The notes beneath the pieces were generated by a model that was not told the origin of the DNA, did no database searches, and saw only the letters and a list, made by a program, of their open reading frames with translations. The translations under genes were made by a program, and so were the position numbers. Positions 23,053 through 30,623 of a DNA stretch of 35,891 nucleotides are shown piece after piece. This stretch comes from Ruthenibacterium lactatiformans (GTDB lineage Bacteria; Bacillota; Clostridia; Oscillospirales; Ruminococcaceae): positions 1 through 35,891 of the forward strand of contig NZ_JXXK01000036.1 in the NCBI RefSeq assembly GCF_000949455.1, in the 5' to 3' direction. Each line of letters begins with the position of its first letter. Positions within the stretch are counted from its first letter, which is position 1.

Positions 23053-23916
23053 ATGAGCCTTAAGGATTACCGTTTTGACGGTGAAGAAAAGCTGGAACTG
23101 CGCGGTATGAATACCGGCGCGAAAAAAGACGGTGTGGACAAGGAGGATATCCTCCGGCGCACTGAAAAAAATCTGGGGCGCATCGAGGCGCTGCAGGACA
23201 AGCTGTATGCGGATGGACGGGAGTCCGTGCTCATCATTCTGCAGGCTATGGATGCCGCAGGCAAGGACAGCACTGTCAAGCATGTGATGGGCTGCGTGAA
23301 TCCCCAGGGAATAGACGTGCACAGCTTTAAACAGCCAACCAGCGAGGAGTTGTCTCACGATTATCTTTGGCGTGCCATGAAGGCGCTGCCGGCCCGGGGC
23401 AAGATGGCGCTGTTCAACCGCTCGTATTACGAGGATGTGCTGGTGGTAAAAGTGCATGCGCTGCAAAAAAACTACAAAATGCCCGCACGCGTGCTGGAGG
23501 ACCCGGACTTTTTCAAAAAACGCTACCGGCAGATCCGCCATTTTGAGGAATACCTGTACGAAAACGGCTGCCGCGTGGTGAAGATATTCCTGAACCTTTC
23601 CAGAGAAAAACAGAAAGAGCGTTTTCTGGAGCGCATCCAGGTGGAGGCGAAGAACTGGAAATTTTCCCAGGCGGATATCCGGGAACGGGCCTACTGGAAC
23701 GATTATATGGACGCCTACGAGGCGGCCGTAAACGAGACGGCTACCCGCCACAGTCCATGGTATGTGATCCCGGCTGACCAGAAATGGTACACGCGGTATC
23801 TGGTCTCCGAGGCGGTGTTGGGCGTGCTGGAGGATATCGACCCCCACTATCCTAAGCTTCCGCCCGAGCATGCGGCAGAACTGCAGGAATGCCGTGAGGC
23901 GCTGGAAAACGAGTGA
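23053..23916 (+). CDS. ppk2: Polyphosphate kinase 2 family protein
   Basis: A 287-residue PPK2 enzyme, which transfers phosphate between inorganic polyphosphate and nucleotides. The P-loop-like Walker A is MDAAGKDST (66-74), and the Walker B/lid region is FNRSYYEDVLVV (121-132). KIFLNLSREKQKERFLERI and the C-terminal WYVIPADQKWYTRYLVSE are typical of PPK2. Single-domain length points to the class that regenerates ADP/ATP from AMP/ADP and polyP (class III-like), but class assignment from sequence alone is tentative. GGGAG lies 10 bases before the ATG. It is preceded by the duplicated 57-bp element and stands alone. Confidence 0.93.
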   Translation: MSLKDYRFDGEEKLELRGMNTGAKKDGVDKEDILRRTEKNLGRIEALQDKLYADGRESVLIILQAMDAAGKDSTVKHVMGCVNPQGIDVHSFKQPTSEELSHDYLWRAMKALPARGKMALFNRSYYEDVLVVKVHALQKNYKMPARVLEDPDFFKKRYRQIRHFEEYLYENGCRVVKIFLNLSREKQKERFLERIQVEAKNWKFSQADIRERAYWNDYMDAYEAAVNETATRHSPWYVIPADQKWYTRYLVSEAVLGVLEDIDPHYPKLPPEHAAELQECREALENE

Positions 23917-23942
23917 CGCGGCCTTCCGCACAGAAAAAGAAC

Positions 23943-23989
23943 AAAAAAGGGCGTTTCCCCGGCAGCATCGCTGCGGAGGAAACGCCCTT
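23943..23989. terminator. Terminator between PPK2 and the exported-protein gene
   Basis: GGGCGTTTCC and GGAAACGCCC form a 10-bp stem, extended by AA/TT to 12, around an 18-base loop that itself can fold. On the minus strand it ends in TTTTTT, serving the gene at 24034. On the plus strand it is followed only by TTCGG, so its effect on PPK2 is less sure. Confidence 0.8.
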
Positions 23990-24033
23990 CGGCATCATTG
24001 GGAGGGGACGGGAGCAAAGACCGGCCCGGCCGG

Positions 24034-24444
24034 TCAGACGGCGGATTCGAGCACACGCTCTTCCATCAGCTCGCTGCCGCGCCATGCGCGGAACACCACG
24101 CGCAGGCGGCACCCCTCTGCGGGCGTGCCCGGCAGTCTGGCGTCCAGCCGCACGCCGCCCCGGAAGGATGCCTCGACCTCCCAGCCGCCGTCTGCACGCG
24201 GACGGCGCAGCTCGGCGACGACGGTGCCCGTACAGCCGCGCGCGGGACGCATGCCTGCCCTGACGTGCAGTGCATCTCTGCCGGGAGCGGGTGCTTCGCG
24301 GCGCGCGGCGCAGTCCGCCGCTTCGATCCATTCGCCCGAAGGCAGCTGCGCCCACAGCGCGCGCGCACGGGGTGCGGCCGCCGCCGCGCATAAAAGCAGC
24401 ACGGCAAGGCCCAACAGGAAATACAGGCGTCGGGAGCGTGTCAT
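24034..24444 (-). CDS. Unknown membrane-anchored or secreted protein
   Basis: A 136-residue protein starting MTRSRRLYFLLGLAVLLLC, a basic start followed by a hydrophobic segment that could be a signal peptide or a single membrane anchor. The rest is soluble and Arg/Ala-rich, with alternating hydrophobic strands (TVVAELRRP, WEVEASFRGGVRLDARLPG, CRLRVVFRAW) that suggest a small beta-sandwich. It has three cysteines outside the signal. AAAGGAGG lies 7 bases before the ATG at 24444, and a terminator follows the stop, so it is a real single gene. I do not recognise the family. Confidence 0.7.
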   Translation of the reverse strand: MTRSRRLYFLLGLAVLLLCAAAAAPRARALWAQLPSGEWIEAADCAARREAPAPGRDALHVRAGMRPARGCTGTVVAELRRPRADGGWEVEASFRGGVRLDARLPGTPAEGCRLRVVFRAWRGSELMEERVLESAV

Positions 24445-24567
24445 GGGGCGGCCTCCTTTCAAAAACAGCGGGAAAGAGCGGTTTACAGCTTTGTTTATAG
24501 CATACAGTTGTTTCTATCTTGTAAACGAATGCACGCAAAATCGCGGTTTCGAAATGAATGACCGGAG

Positions 24568-24596
24568 TTGACAGAGCCTTCGAATCCTCCTACAAT
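24568..24596 (+). promoter_or_regulatory. Promoter of the GNAT acetyltransferase gene
   Basis: A perfect TTGACA (24568-24573), a 17-base spacer and TACAAT (24591-24596). Transcription would start near 24603, about 58 bases before the ATG at 24661. Confidence 0.8.
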
Positions 24597-24660
24597 CAAA
24601 ACAACGGCGCGGTACCCGTGCGCCGGAATGAAAAAAGGCACGCGTGTGCAAGGAGGAAAT

Positions 24661-25128
24661 ATGCAGCTTCGATTGGAGCCCGTGACGCAGGAAAACCGGC
24701 TGGCTGTGCTGAGCCTGCGGGCAGGAACGGGGCAGGAGGGCTTTGTGGAGACAGTGTCCGCATGCCTGGACGAGGCCGCACAGCGCGCGGACTGGAGACC
24801 CATGGCCATTTACGACGGCACGGCGGTGGTCGGTTTCGCCATGTACGGTTATTTTTGGGAATACCCGCCTGCGGGCCGCGTGTGGCTGGACAGGCTGCTC
24901 ATCGACGCCGCCAGGCAGGGCCGAGGCTACGGCAGAGCCGCCGTGGCATCTCTGCTGGCCCGCTTGGCGGAGGAATACGGCCCGCGGGATATTTATCTGA
25001 GCGTAGTGGACGGCAACACCGCTGCTGCGCGCCTGTATGAGGCGTTTGGGTTCGTCTTCACCGAAGAGAGGGATGTCCACGGCGAGCATGTGATGCGTCG
25101 CCCGGCTGCACCTGTACGCGGGTCATAA
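24661..25128 (+). CDS. GNAT family N-acetyltransferase (polyamine-type)
   Basis: A 155-residue acetyltransferase. The acetyl-CoA pyrophosphate loop is QGRGYG (86-91) after WLDRLLIDAAR, and NTAAARLYEAFGFVFTEE is the C-terminal GNAT motif. The order and the stretch VVGFAMYGYF resemble the BltD/PaiA group that acetylates spermidine and other amines; the substrate is inferred only from this resemblance. AAGGAGG precedes the ATG at 24661. The reading frame is open back to 24568, but that upstream part overlaps the promoter and is not coding. Single gene with its own promoter and terminator. Confidence 0.88.
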   Translation: MQLRLEPVTQENRLAVLSLRAGTGQEGFVETVSACLDEAAQRADWRPMAIYDGTAVVGFAMYGYFWEYPPAGRVWLDRLLIDAARQGRGYGRAAVASLLARLAEEYGPRDIYLSVVDGNTAAARLYEAFGFVFTEERDVHGEHVMRRPAAPVRGS

Positions 25129-25151
25129 AGGGCAAGCTGTAAAACAAAACA

Positions 25152-25194
25152 GGGCCGCCCCATTCCGCGCTGCGGGAACGGGGCGGCCCCTTTT
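25152..25194. terminator. Terminator between the GNAT gene and the YbaN operon
   Basis: GGGCCGCCCC and GGGGCGGCCC form a 10-bp stem with an inner TTCC/GGAA extension. TTTT follows on the plus strand and TGTTTTGTTTT on the minus strand, so it can serve both convergent units. Confidence 0.88.
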
Positions 25195-25224
25195 CCGTTT
25201 GGGGAATGGCAAAGGCCTTGCTTT

Positions 25225-25644
25225 TCAGGCCGCCTCATCCTCTTTCGTCCGGGCAGCGTCCAGCGGTACGGCGGTTTCCTCCGGAGCAATGGTCCTGATG
25301 CCGAAGATAAAGTACAGAATATGACATACCCACACCACCGCCAATACGGCACGTCCCGCAGGCACACGTCCCATCATGGCGAAGCCGAAGGCCATCGTCA
25401 GTGTGACAACGCCCATGATGCGCAGCTTGGCTGCACGGGTCATGCCTCGTCCGCGCACAAAGCTTTCCAGATTATTCTTGTACAGTCTGGTACTCAGGAA
25501 CCAATCGTTCAGGCGCCGGGAGCTGCGTGCAAAGCAAAAAGCCGCCAGCATCAGGAAAGGAAACGCGGGCAGCAGCGGGACGGCGGCGCCCACCGCGCCC
25601 AGGCCCAGACCGATACAGCCAAGAATCACGTAAAAAAGCTTCAT
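25225..25644 (-). CDS. YbaN family membrane protein (DUF454)
   Basis: A 139-residue protein with the DUF454 layout. An N-terminal hydrophobic hairpin (GCIGLGLGAVGAAVPLLPAF in part, then FLMLAAFCFA) is followed by the conserved cytoplasmic stretch RSSRRLNDWFLSTRLYKNNL and two further membrane segments (84-97 and 102-118). The family is widespread and of unknown function; in some organisms it sits beside haem-handling genes. Its start overlaps the YgbA-type gene by four bases (ATGA), so it is translationally coupled as last gene of the four-gene operon. Confidence 0.9.
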   Translation of the reverse strand: MKLFYVILGCIGLGLGAVGAAVPLLPAFPFLMLAAFCFARSSRRLNDWFLSTRLYKNNLESFVRGRGMTRAAKLRIMGVVTLTMAFGFAMMGRVPAGRAVLAVVWVCHILYFIFGIRTIAPEETAVPLDAARTKEDEAA

Positions 25645-25991
25645 TCTGCAGCCTCCAATTTTTTCTTTTCGCGTTTTGTCTCAATCACATGCCGTGCTGC
25701 CGCAACAGGATGGTGCAGCAACATGTGGGGCCCGGCCCAACGCATCACAGCACGAATCTTTTCCCTCATATCAGGACGGTAGCAGTGTACGCGGCAGTTG
25801 GAGCAGAAGGTTTTTGTCTCCATGAACGGACATCGGTCGCTGCGCTGCCCCGCATATTCGGCCAACGCGGCGCATTCGGGGCACAGGCGTTTTTGGCCTC
25901 CGTGCTTTTTGCGGCAGTACAGCGCCACCATTTCCTGTACCATACGCTTTTCCCGCTGCCGCTTGGCCTCAACGCTCTGCAGGCGGGCCAT
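25641..25991 (-). CDS. YgbA-type nitrous oxide-stimulated promoter family protein
   Basis: A 116-residue soluble protein matching the YgbA family, whose E. coli member is under control of the nitric oxide sensor NsrR. The conserved cysteines are present: Cys26, Cys37-x2-Cys40 (CPEC), Cys54 in RCPF, and Cys63-x2-Cys66-x3-Cys70 (CSNCRVHC), suggesting metal or Fe-S binding. The motif MRWAGPHMLLHHP (83-95) is the family's C-terminal mark. Its start codon overlaps the stop of the upstream ABC gene by one base (TGATG) and its stop overlaps YbaN by four. The biochemical role is unknown; a link to nitrosative stress is inferred from the family. Confidence 0.9.
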   Translation of the reverse strand: MARLQSVEAKRQREKRMVQEMVALYCRKKHGGQKRLCPECAALAEYAGQRSDRCPFMETKTFCSNCRVHCYRPDMREKIRAVMRWAGPHMLLHHPVAAARHVIETKREKKKLEAAE

Positions 25992-27652
25992 CAGCTCAAC
26001 CGCCCTTCCTGCGCGGCGTATACCTCGTCGGCAACGGCCATTGTGGATGCCCGGTGTGAGACCAGCACAACGGTGCGGCCGCCGCGTTCGCTTTGCAGCG
26101 ACCGGAGAATAACGCCCTCGTTCAGGCTATCCAGATTGCTGGTGGGCTCGTCCAGCAACAGAAACGGCGCGTCGTGCAGGAATGCCCGGGCAAGCCCCAG
26201 CCGCTGCCGCTCCCCGCCGGAGAGCGTATCTCCCAGCTCCCCCACAGGCGTGTCATACCCCTTGGGCAGGGACAGGATAAATTCGTGTACCGAAGCCTTT
26301 TTGCAGGCAGCCTCCAGCTCGGCCTGCGTCGCATCCCGCTTCGCAATGCGCAGGTTGCTGGCGATGCTGTCGCGGAAGAGGTGCGTTTCCTGCGTCACAA
26401 AGCCTTCCATACGCCGCAGATCTCCGGTGTTCACCTCCCGAACGTCCCGGCCGGAGACGCGCACCGCGCCGCCGGCCGCGTCCCAGAAGCGCATCAGCAG
26501 GCGCAGCAGCGTGGATTTGCCGCTGCCGCTGCGCCCCGTAATGCCCACCACGCAGCCCTGCGGGATGCGCAGGCTCACACGGGAGAGGACTGGCTCTTCA
26601 CCGTAAGAGAAGCTCACATCCTCACAGGCTGCGCCGGAAAAGGCGGTGGTCTGCCCGCCGGCGATCTCATGCACCAGCGGTTCCTCATCCAGGATATCCA
26701 GCACACGGTTGCCTGCGGCCAGCGTATTTTGCAGCGTACTGCCCAGATTTGCCAGCGCTACCACAGGCCCAAAGGAGCTCATCAGTGCGGTCAGAGGGAT
26801 GAGCACGCCGTCGAATCTCACCGCGCCGGCAAAATACAGCCCCGCGGCTGCGGCCAGCATTCCAAGGCTGAACGTCAGAATGACGGTGTTCGTCAGAGCC
26901 ATGCTCCATGCCGCGCGCCCCTTCATGCGTTCCTCGGTGTGCAGCAAGCCTTCTGTGCGCTCCTCCAACCCTGCCAGGCGGTTTTCGCCCTGATGGTATT
27001 GCAGCACTTCGCGCAGACCGCGCAGGCTGTCCAGTACATAGCCGCTCAACGCTCCGGCCTGTGCACGGAACTGTGCGCCCGTATTGCCGCCCAGCCGTGC
27101 GATGAGCACCGGCAGCGCCGCACCCACCGTCAGGTATGCCGCCGCGGCCAGCAGACCCAGCAGCGGATGGTAAGCACCGATGAACACACTCATGCCGACA
27201 GACATCACAAGCGCGATGGCCGCGGGAGAGATGGTATGGGCGTAAAACACCTCCAGAAGCTCGATATCCGCAGTGATGACGGCAATCAGATCCCCCTTGT
27301 CCCGGCCCTCCAGTTTGGCGGGGCACAGGCGGCGCAGGGCAGTGAACACCTTATCGCGGATGAGTGCCAGCAGCTTGAAGGCGATGAAATGGTTGCAGGC
27401 CTGTTCGCCGTAGCGCAGAACGCCGCGCAGCAGGGCGAAAGCCGCCGCGCAGGCGAACAGGCCTCCCAGCGCCAGGGGAGCGCCCAGCCCCAGAACCTCC
27501 AGTATGGCCCAGCCGCCCAGAATGGTGAGAAATATGGCGCACACAAAGCCCGCCACGCCCAGCAGGACAGCCAGCGCCATAAACGGAGCCAGAGGGCGCA
27601 CCAGCACGATGAGGCGGCGCATCACAGAAAAGCCGCTTCGCTGCTGTTTCAT
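25991..27652 (-). CDS. CydC-like ABC half-transporter
   Basis: A 553-residue fused membrane/ATPase half-transporter. Six transmembrane segments fill about residues 10-300. The nucleotide domain has Walker A GRSGSGKST, the signature LSGGERQRL and Walker B FLLLDEPTSNLD. E. coli CydDC is needed for cytochrome bd assembly and has been linked to cysteine/glutathione export and more recently to haem transport. No cydAB gene is in this window. The ATG at 27652 has GAGGAGG well placed and overlaps the preceding gene by four bases, so the two subunits are made together as a heterodimer. Confidence 0.9.
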   Translation of the reverse strand: MKQQRSGFSVMRRLIVLVRPLAPFMALAVLLGVAGFVCAIFLTILGGWAILEVLGLGAPLALGGLFACAAAFALLRGVLRYGEQACNHFIAFKLLALIRDKVFTALRRLCPAKLEGRDKGDLIAVITADIELLEVFYAHTISPAAIALVMSVGMSVFIGAYHPLLGLLAAAAYLTVGAALPVLIARLGGNTGAQFRAQAGALSGYVLDSLRGLREVLQYHQGENRLAGLEERTEGLLHTEERMKGRAAWSMALTNTVILTFSLGMLAAAAGLYFAGAVRFDGVLIPLTALMSSFGPVVALANLGSTLQNTLAAGNRVLDILDEEPLVHEIAGGQTTAFSGAACEDVSFSYGEEPVLSRVSLRIPQGCVVGITGRSGSGKSTLLRLLMRFWDAAGGAVRVSGRDVREVNTGDLRRMEGFVTQETHLFRDSIASNLRIAKRDATQAELEAACKKASVHEFILSLPKGYDTPVGELGDTLSGGERQRLGLARAFLHDAPFLLLDEPTSNLDSLNEGVILRSLQSERGGRTVVLVSHRASTMAVADEVYAAQEGRLS

Positions 27653-29391
27653 GCGCTCACCTCCTCTGTCCCAAAGTGTTCCAGCTCCTGCTGTCTGTCC
27701 CAAAGCGTTTTGTAAAGGCCTCCCTGGGCCAGCAGTGCGGCGTGTGGACCGTGTCCCGCCACCGTGCCGGCCTCCAGCACATAGATGCTGTCCGCGTCCG
27801 TCACGTTGGCAAGGCGGTGCGTGATGACGATGACCGTCCGGCGCCTGGCCAGCGCGCGGATCTCAGCCATGATGTCGTTTTCGCTCTCCACGTCAATGTT
27901 GGATGTAGCTTCGTCGAACACATAGACCGGGCTGTCGTGCAGCAGCGCCCGGGCAAGCGCAAGGCGTTGGCGCTGCCCGCCGGAGAGGTTCGCGCCCTGA
28001 GCGTCCAGCGGGGTGTCCAGCCCTCGCTCACCGCGCAGGAAACCTGCCAGGCGCACGCGTTCCAGCACGTCCCACAGAGACGCGTCGTCTGCGTCCGGCC
28101 GGGCCATGCGAAGATTTTCGGCCACGGTGCCTCGGAACAGATAGCTGCTGAAGCCTACATAGGTCACGGTGCGCAGCAGGCTGTCGGCGGAAAGAGCGGA
28201 AATCTCGCCGCCGCTCAGCGCCGCGCTGCCCGTGTAGCCCCGGCAGCGCCCTGTCAGCACGGAGGCCACAGTGCTTTTGCCGCATCCGCTTTCACCCACG
28301 ATGGCCGTGAACGCGCCTTGGGGAAAGTCCATGGAAACGCCGTGCAGCACTTCGCGCCCTTCCTCGTAGGAGAAACGCAGGTCCCTGCAGGCCAGCGTGC
28401 CGCCCGCTGCCGTACCGCTGCCAGGGGCGTCCTCGGGCAGGTCCAGCAGGGTAAAGATCTTATCGCTGGCAGCCATGCCGTTCATCGCGATGTGGAAAAA
28501 CGAGCCGAGCTGGCGCATGGGCAGGAAAAAATCTGCCGACAGAAAAATGACGGCGAAGCAGCCCCAGAACGGAATGCGCCCCGCGCGGAATTCAAGAACG
28601 GCCAGCACCATGCCCAGCGCCGCCCCGCCGTATGCCACGAGATCCATGATGGTGATGGAATTGAGCTGCATCGTCAGCACTTTCATGGTGATCCTGCGGA
28701 ATTTTTCCGCCTCCCGGTTCATCTCCTCCTGCTTATAGCCGTCGGCCTGATAGATCTTCAGTGTGGTCAGCCCCTGCAGGTTTTCCAGAAAAGTGTCTCC
28801 CAATGCCGTATACTGGCCCCAGTAGCGGCCCAACAGCTTTTTGGCAAAGGTCTGCACCGCCGCGATGGCGGCAGGGATGAGCGGCACACACACCAGAAGC
28901 GCCAGCGCGGCCCGCAGGCTGACGGGCGCTAACAGCGCGAACAATGTCGCCGGAGCAAGCATGCTGTAAAAAAACTGTGGAAGGTATGCGCCGAAATAGG
29001 TTTCCAGTTGTTCCACGCCCTCGGCAGCCAGCTGCACGGCCTCGGAGGTCGCCACGTTCTGGCTGTATGCGGGGCCAAGGCGCAGAAGCTTTTCATAAAT
29101 ACTGCGGCGCAGCGTGCGCTTCACCGAGCGCGCGGCCAGAAAGCTCATCCGGCCCGCACCTGCGGTGCATATGCCCCGCACAAGGACAGCTGCCAGCCCC
29201 GCGGCCAGCGGCAGTGCAAGCGTGCGGGGGGCGGCGGCGCCCTCCAGCAGCTGCTGCAGAAACCACGCGCAGGAGAAGATCATCCCTGCATTGCTCAGCA
29301 AGGAAAGCCACTGAAGCGCCACGTTTCCGGCGATGTACGGTTTGCTGTCCGGCACGGTGCCGATCAGCCGTTTGTTGATCATCATGGACAA
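27649..29391 (-). CDS. CydD-like ABC half-transporter
   Basis: A 580-residue half-transporter, first gene of the operon. The membrane domain includes RMSFLAARSVKRTLRRSIYEKL and the CydD-type stretch DTFLENLQGLTTLKIYQADG. The ATPase has Walker A GESGCGKST, signature LSGGQRQRL and Walker B VYVFDEATSNID, with Ala in place of the usual Pro after the catalytic Glu. The protein starts MSMMINKRLIG behind an AAAGGAG box; a second Met three codons on is an alternative. It heterodimerises with the downstream half-transporter. Cargo is not readable; thiols or haem are the family candidates. Confidence 0.9.
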   Translation of the reverse strand: MSMMINKRLIGTVPDSKPYIAGNVALQWLSLLSNAGMIFSCAWFLQQLLEGAAAPRTLALPLAAGLAAVLVRGICTAGAGRMSFLAARSVKRTLRRSIYEKLLRLGPAYSQNVATSEAVQLAAEGVEQLETYFGAYLPQFFYSMLAPATLFALLAPVSLRAALALLVCVPLIPAAIAAVQTFAKKLLGRYWGQYTALGDTFLENLQGLTTLKIYQADGYKQEEMNREAEKFRRITMKVLTMQLNSITIMDLVAYGGAALGMVLAVLEFRAGRIPFWGCFAVIFLSADFFLPMRQLGSFFHIAMNGMAASDKIFTLLDLPEDAPGSGTAAGGTLACRDLRFSYEEGREVLHGVSMDFPQGAFTAIVGESGCGKSTVASVLTGRCRGYTGSAALSGGEISALSADSLLRTVTYVGFSSYLFRGTVAENLRMARPDADDASLWDVLERVRLAGFLRGERGLDTPLDAQGANLSGGQRQRLALARALLHDSPVYVFDEATSNIDVESENDIMAEIRALARRRTVIVITHRLANVTDADSIYVLEAGTVAGHGPHAALLAQGGLYKTLWDRQQELEHFGTEEVSA

Positions 29392-29404
29392 ACTCCTTTT
29401 GGGA

Positions 29405-29422
29405 GGTTAGTAAAAACTAACC
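29405..29422. promoter_or_regulatory. Operator A of the CydDC-like operon
   Basis: GGTTAGT-AAAA-ACTAACC, a perfect 7-bp inverted repeat with a 4-base centre, in the leader between the promoter and the start codon at 29391. Its GTTAGT/ACTAAC arms recur in operator B, 33 bp away centre to centre. Confidence 0.8.
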
Positions 29423-29437
29423 TACGCTGAAAATAAA

Positions 29438-29455
29438 AGTTAGTTTTTACTAACT
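29438..29455. promoter_or_regulatory. Operator B of the CydDC-like operon
   Basis: AGTTAGT-TTTT-ACTAACT, a perfect 7-bp inverted repeat just downstream of the -10 box, overlapping the expected start region. The 33-bp spacing to operator A puts both on the same face of the helix. The regulator is not encoded in the window. Confidence 0.8.
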
Positions 29456-29468
29456 AACTGTTTTTTAT

Positions 29469-29497
29469 AGTTTATCCGTCCGGGCGGGATTTGTCAA
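29469..29497 (-). promoter_or_regulatory. Promoter of the CydDC-YgbA-YbaN operon
   Basis: On the minus strand a perfect TTGACA (29492-29497), a 17-base spacer and TAAACT (29469-29474). Transcription starts near 29462, immediately before operator B. Confidence 0.75.
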
Positions 29498-29568
29498 TCC
29501 CTCTATGGCATCGGGTGAAAAGGGAAGACCTTCCATAAAAGCGCTGCAGCGGCAGTGCAAAATATCAA

Positions 29569-29597
29569 TTGTATGCCTTTCAGGAATATGTTATACT
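29569..29597 (+). promoter_or_regulatory. Promoter of the alpha/beta hydrolase-GPH transporter pair
   Basis: TTGTAT (29569-29574), a 17-base spacer and TATACT (29592-29597), giving a leader of about 50 bases. Confidence 0.7.
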
Positions 29598-29654
29598 TTG
29601 ATACAGTAACAAGGTGATGCAGAAAAGAAACATAAATGAAGAGGAGGAAGTGTT

Positions 29655-30623
29655 GTGATCGACCGGAAATGCAAAGTGACGCTGGGCGGCCTGCCGCAGA
29701 AGATCCATGTCAAAGGCGATGAAACGAAGCCGGTGCTGCTGTTTTTGCATGGCGGCCCGGGTGTGTGCAACCGCCACACAGTCATGACGGTGCACGCAGA
29801 CCTGCAAAAGGAGTTTCTTGTTGTCGCATGGGACCAGCGGGGCAGCGGCGGTTCTTATCGCGGGGCGGCCGTGGAGACGCTGACGATCGACCGCCTTGTG
29901 GACGATGCCCACGAGCTTGTGCTTTGGCTGTGTCGGGAATACGGCAGGAAAAAGGTGTACCTGCTGGGCGGCAGCTGGGGCTCGGAGCTGGGCACATGGC
30001 TGGCGTACCGCTATCCGGAGCACATTGCGGCCTTTGTGGGCTTCGGGCAGGTCGTCAACGGGGCGAAAAACGAGGAACTGAGCTATCAATTTGCGCTGGA
30101 TGAGGCCCAAAAGGCCGGGGACGAAAAATCCATCGCCGTCTTAAAGCGGGTGGGGCCCCCGGTCATGGGTGTTTATAAGGGCGGCTTCGACGGGATGATG
30201 GCCCAGCGCCGGGTGATGATGAAATACGGCGGCTATTCCCAAAGCAAAAAGAAACGCAGCTATTTCCGTTCCATGGTGATCCCCATGCTGTGCTCCGGCG
30301 AATACAGCATTCCGGACCTGATCGGCGTGGCCAAAGGGTACCGCTATGTGCTTACAGCCATGTGGCCCGCCGTGGGAGCAACGGACTTTCCCAGTACCTG
30401 TACAAAATTCCAGGTGCCTTATTTTGTCTTTGACGGCGTGCTGGACCAGAACACCCCTGCGGCGCTGGTGCAGGATTATTTCGATTTGATCCAGGCACCG
30501 AAAAAGGAGCTGATCTGGTTCGAGCAGTCGGGCCACAACCCGATGACCGACGAGCCGGAGCGCTTCAAAAGCCTGCTGCGCGACCGTTTGCAGGCCCTTG
30601 AAAAGGAGGAACCCACCGTATGA
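29655..30623 (+). CDS. Alpha/beta hydrolase (proline iminopeptidase-like)
   Basis: A 322-residue cytoplasmic alpha/beta hydrolase. The oxyanion loop is HGGPG (32-36), the nucleophile elbow GGSWGS places Ser107 as nucleophile, Asp264 lies in GVLDQNTP, and His294 in SGHNP completes the triad. HGGPG plus GGSWG is the pattern of the proline iminopeptidase group, but many relatives are esterases or lactonases. The start is GTG at 29655 behind GAGGAGG. Its last four bases overlap the start of the GPH transporter gene (ATGA), so it likely acts on a substrate or product of that transporter. Confidence 0.88.
   Translation: MIDRKCKVTLGGLPQKIHVKGDETKPVLLFLHGGPGVCNRHTVMTVHADLQKEFLVVAWDQRGSGGSYRGAAVETLTIDRLVDDAHELVLWLCREYGRKKVYLLGGSWGSELGTWLAYRYPEHIAAFVGFGQVVNGAKNEELSYQFALDEAQKAGDEKSIAVLKRVGPPVMGVYKGGFDGMMAQRRVMMKYGGYSQSKKKRSYFRSMVIPMLCSGEYSIPDLIGVAKGYRYVLTAMWPAVGATDFPSTCTKFQVPYFVFDGVLDQNTPAALVQDYFDLIQAPKKELIWFEQSGHNPMTDEPERFKSLLRDRLQALEKEEPTV

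Noticed and set aside
24580..24600. TTCGAATCC resembling a tRNA T-loop
   Set aside because: No acceptor stem, anticodon arm or CCA end can be folded around it; it lies in the spacer of a TTGACA-17-TACAAT promoter.
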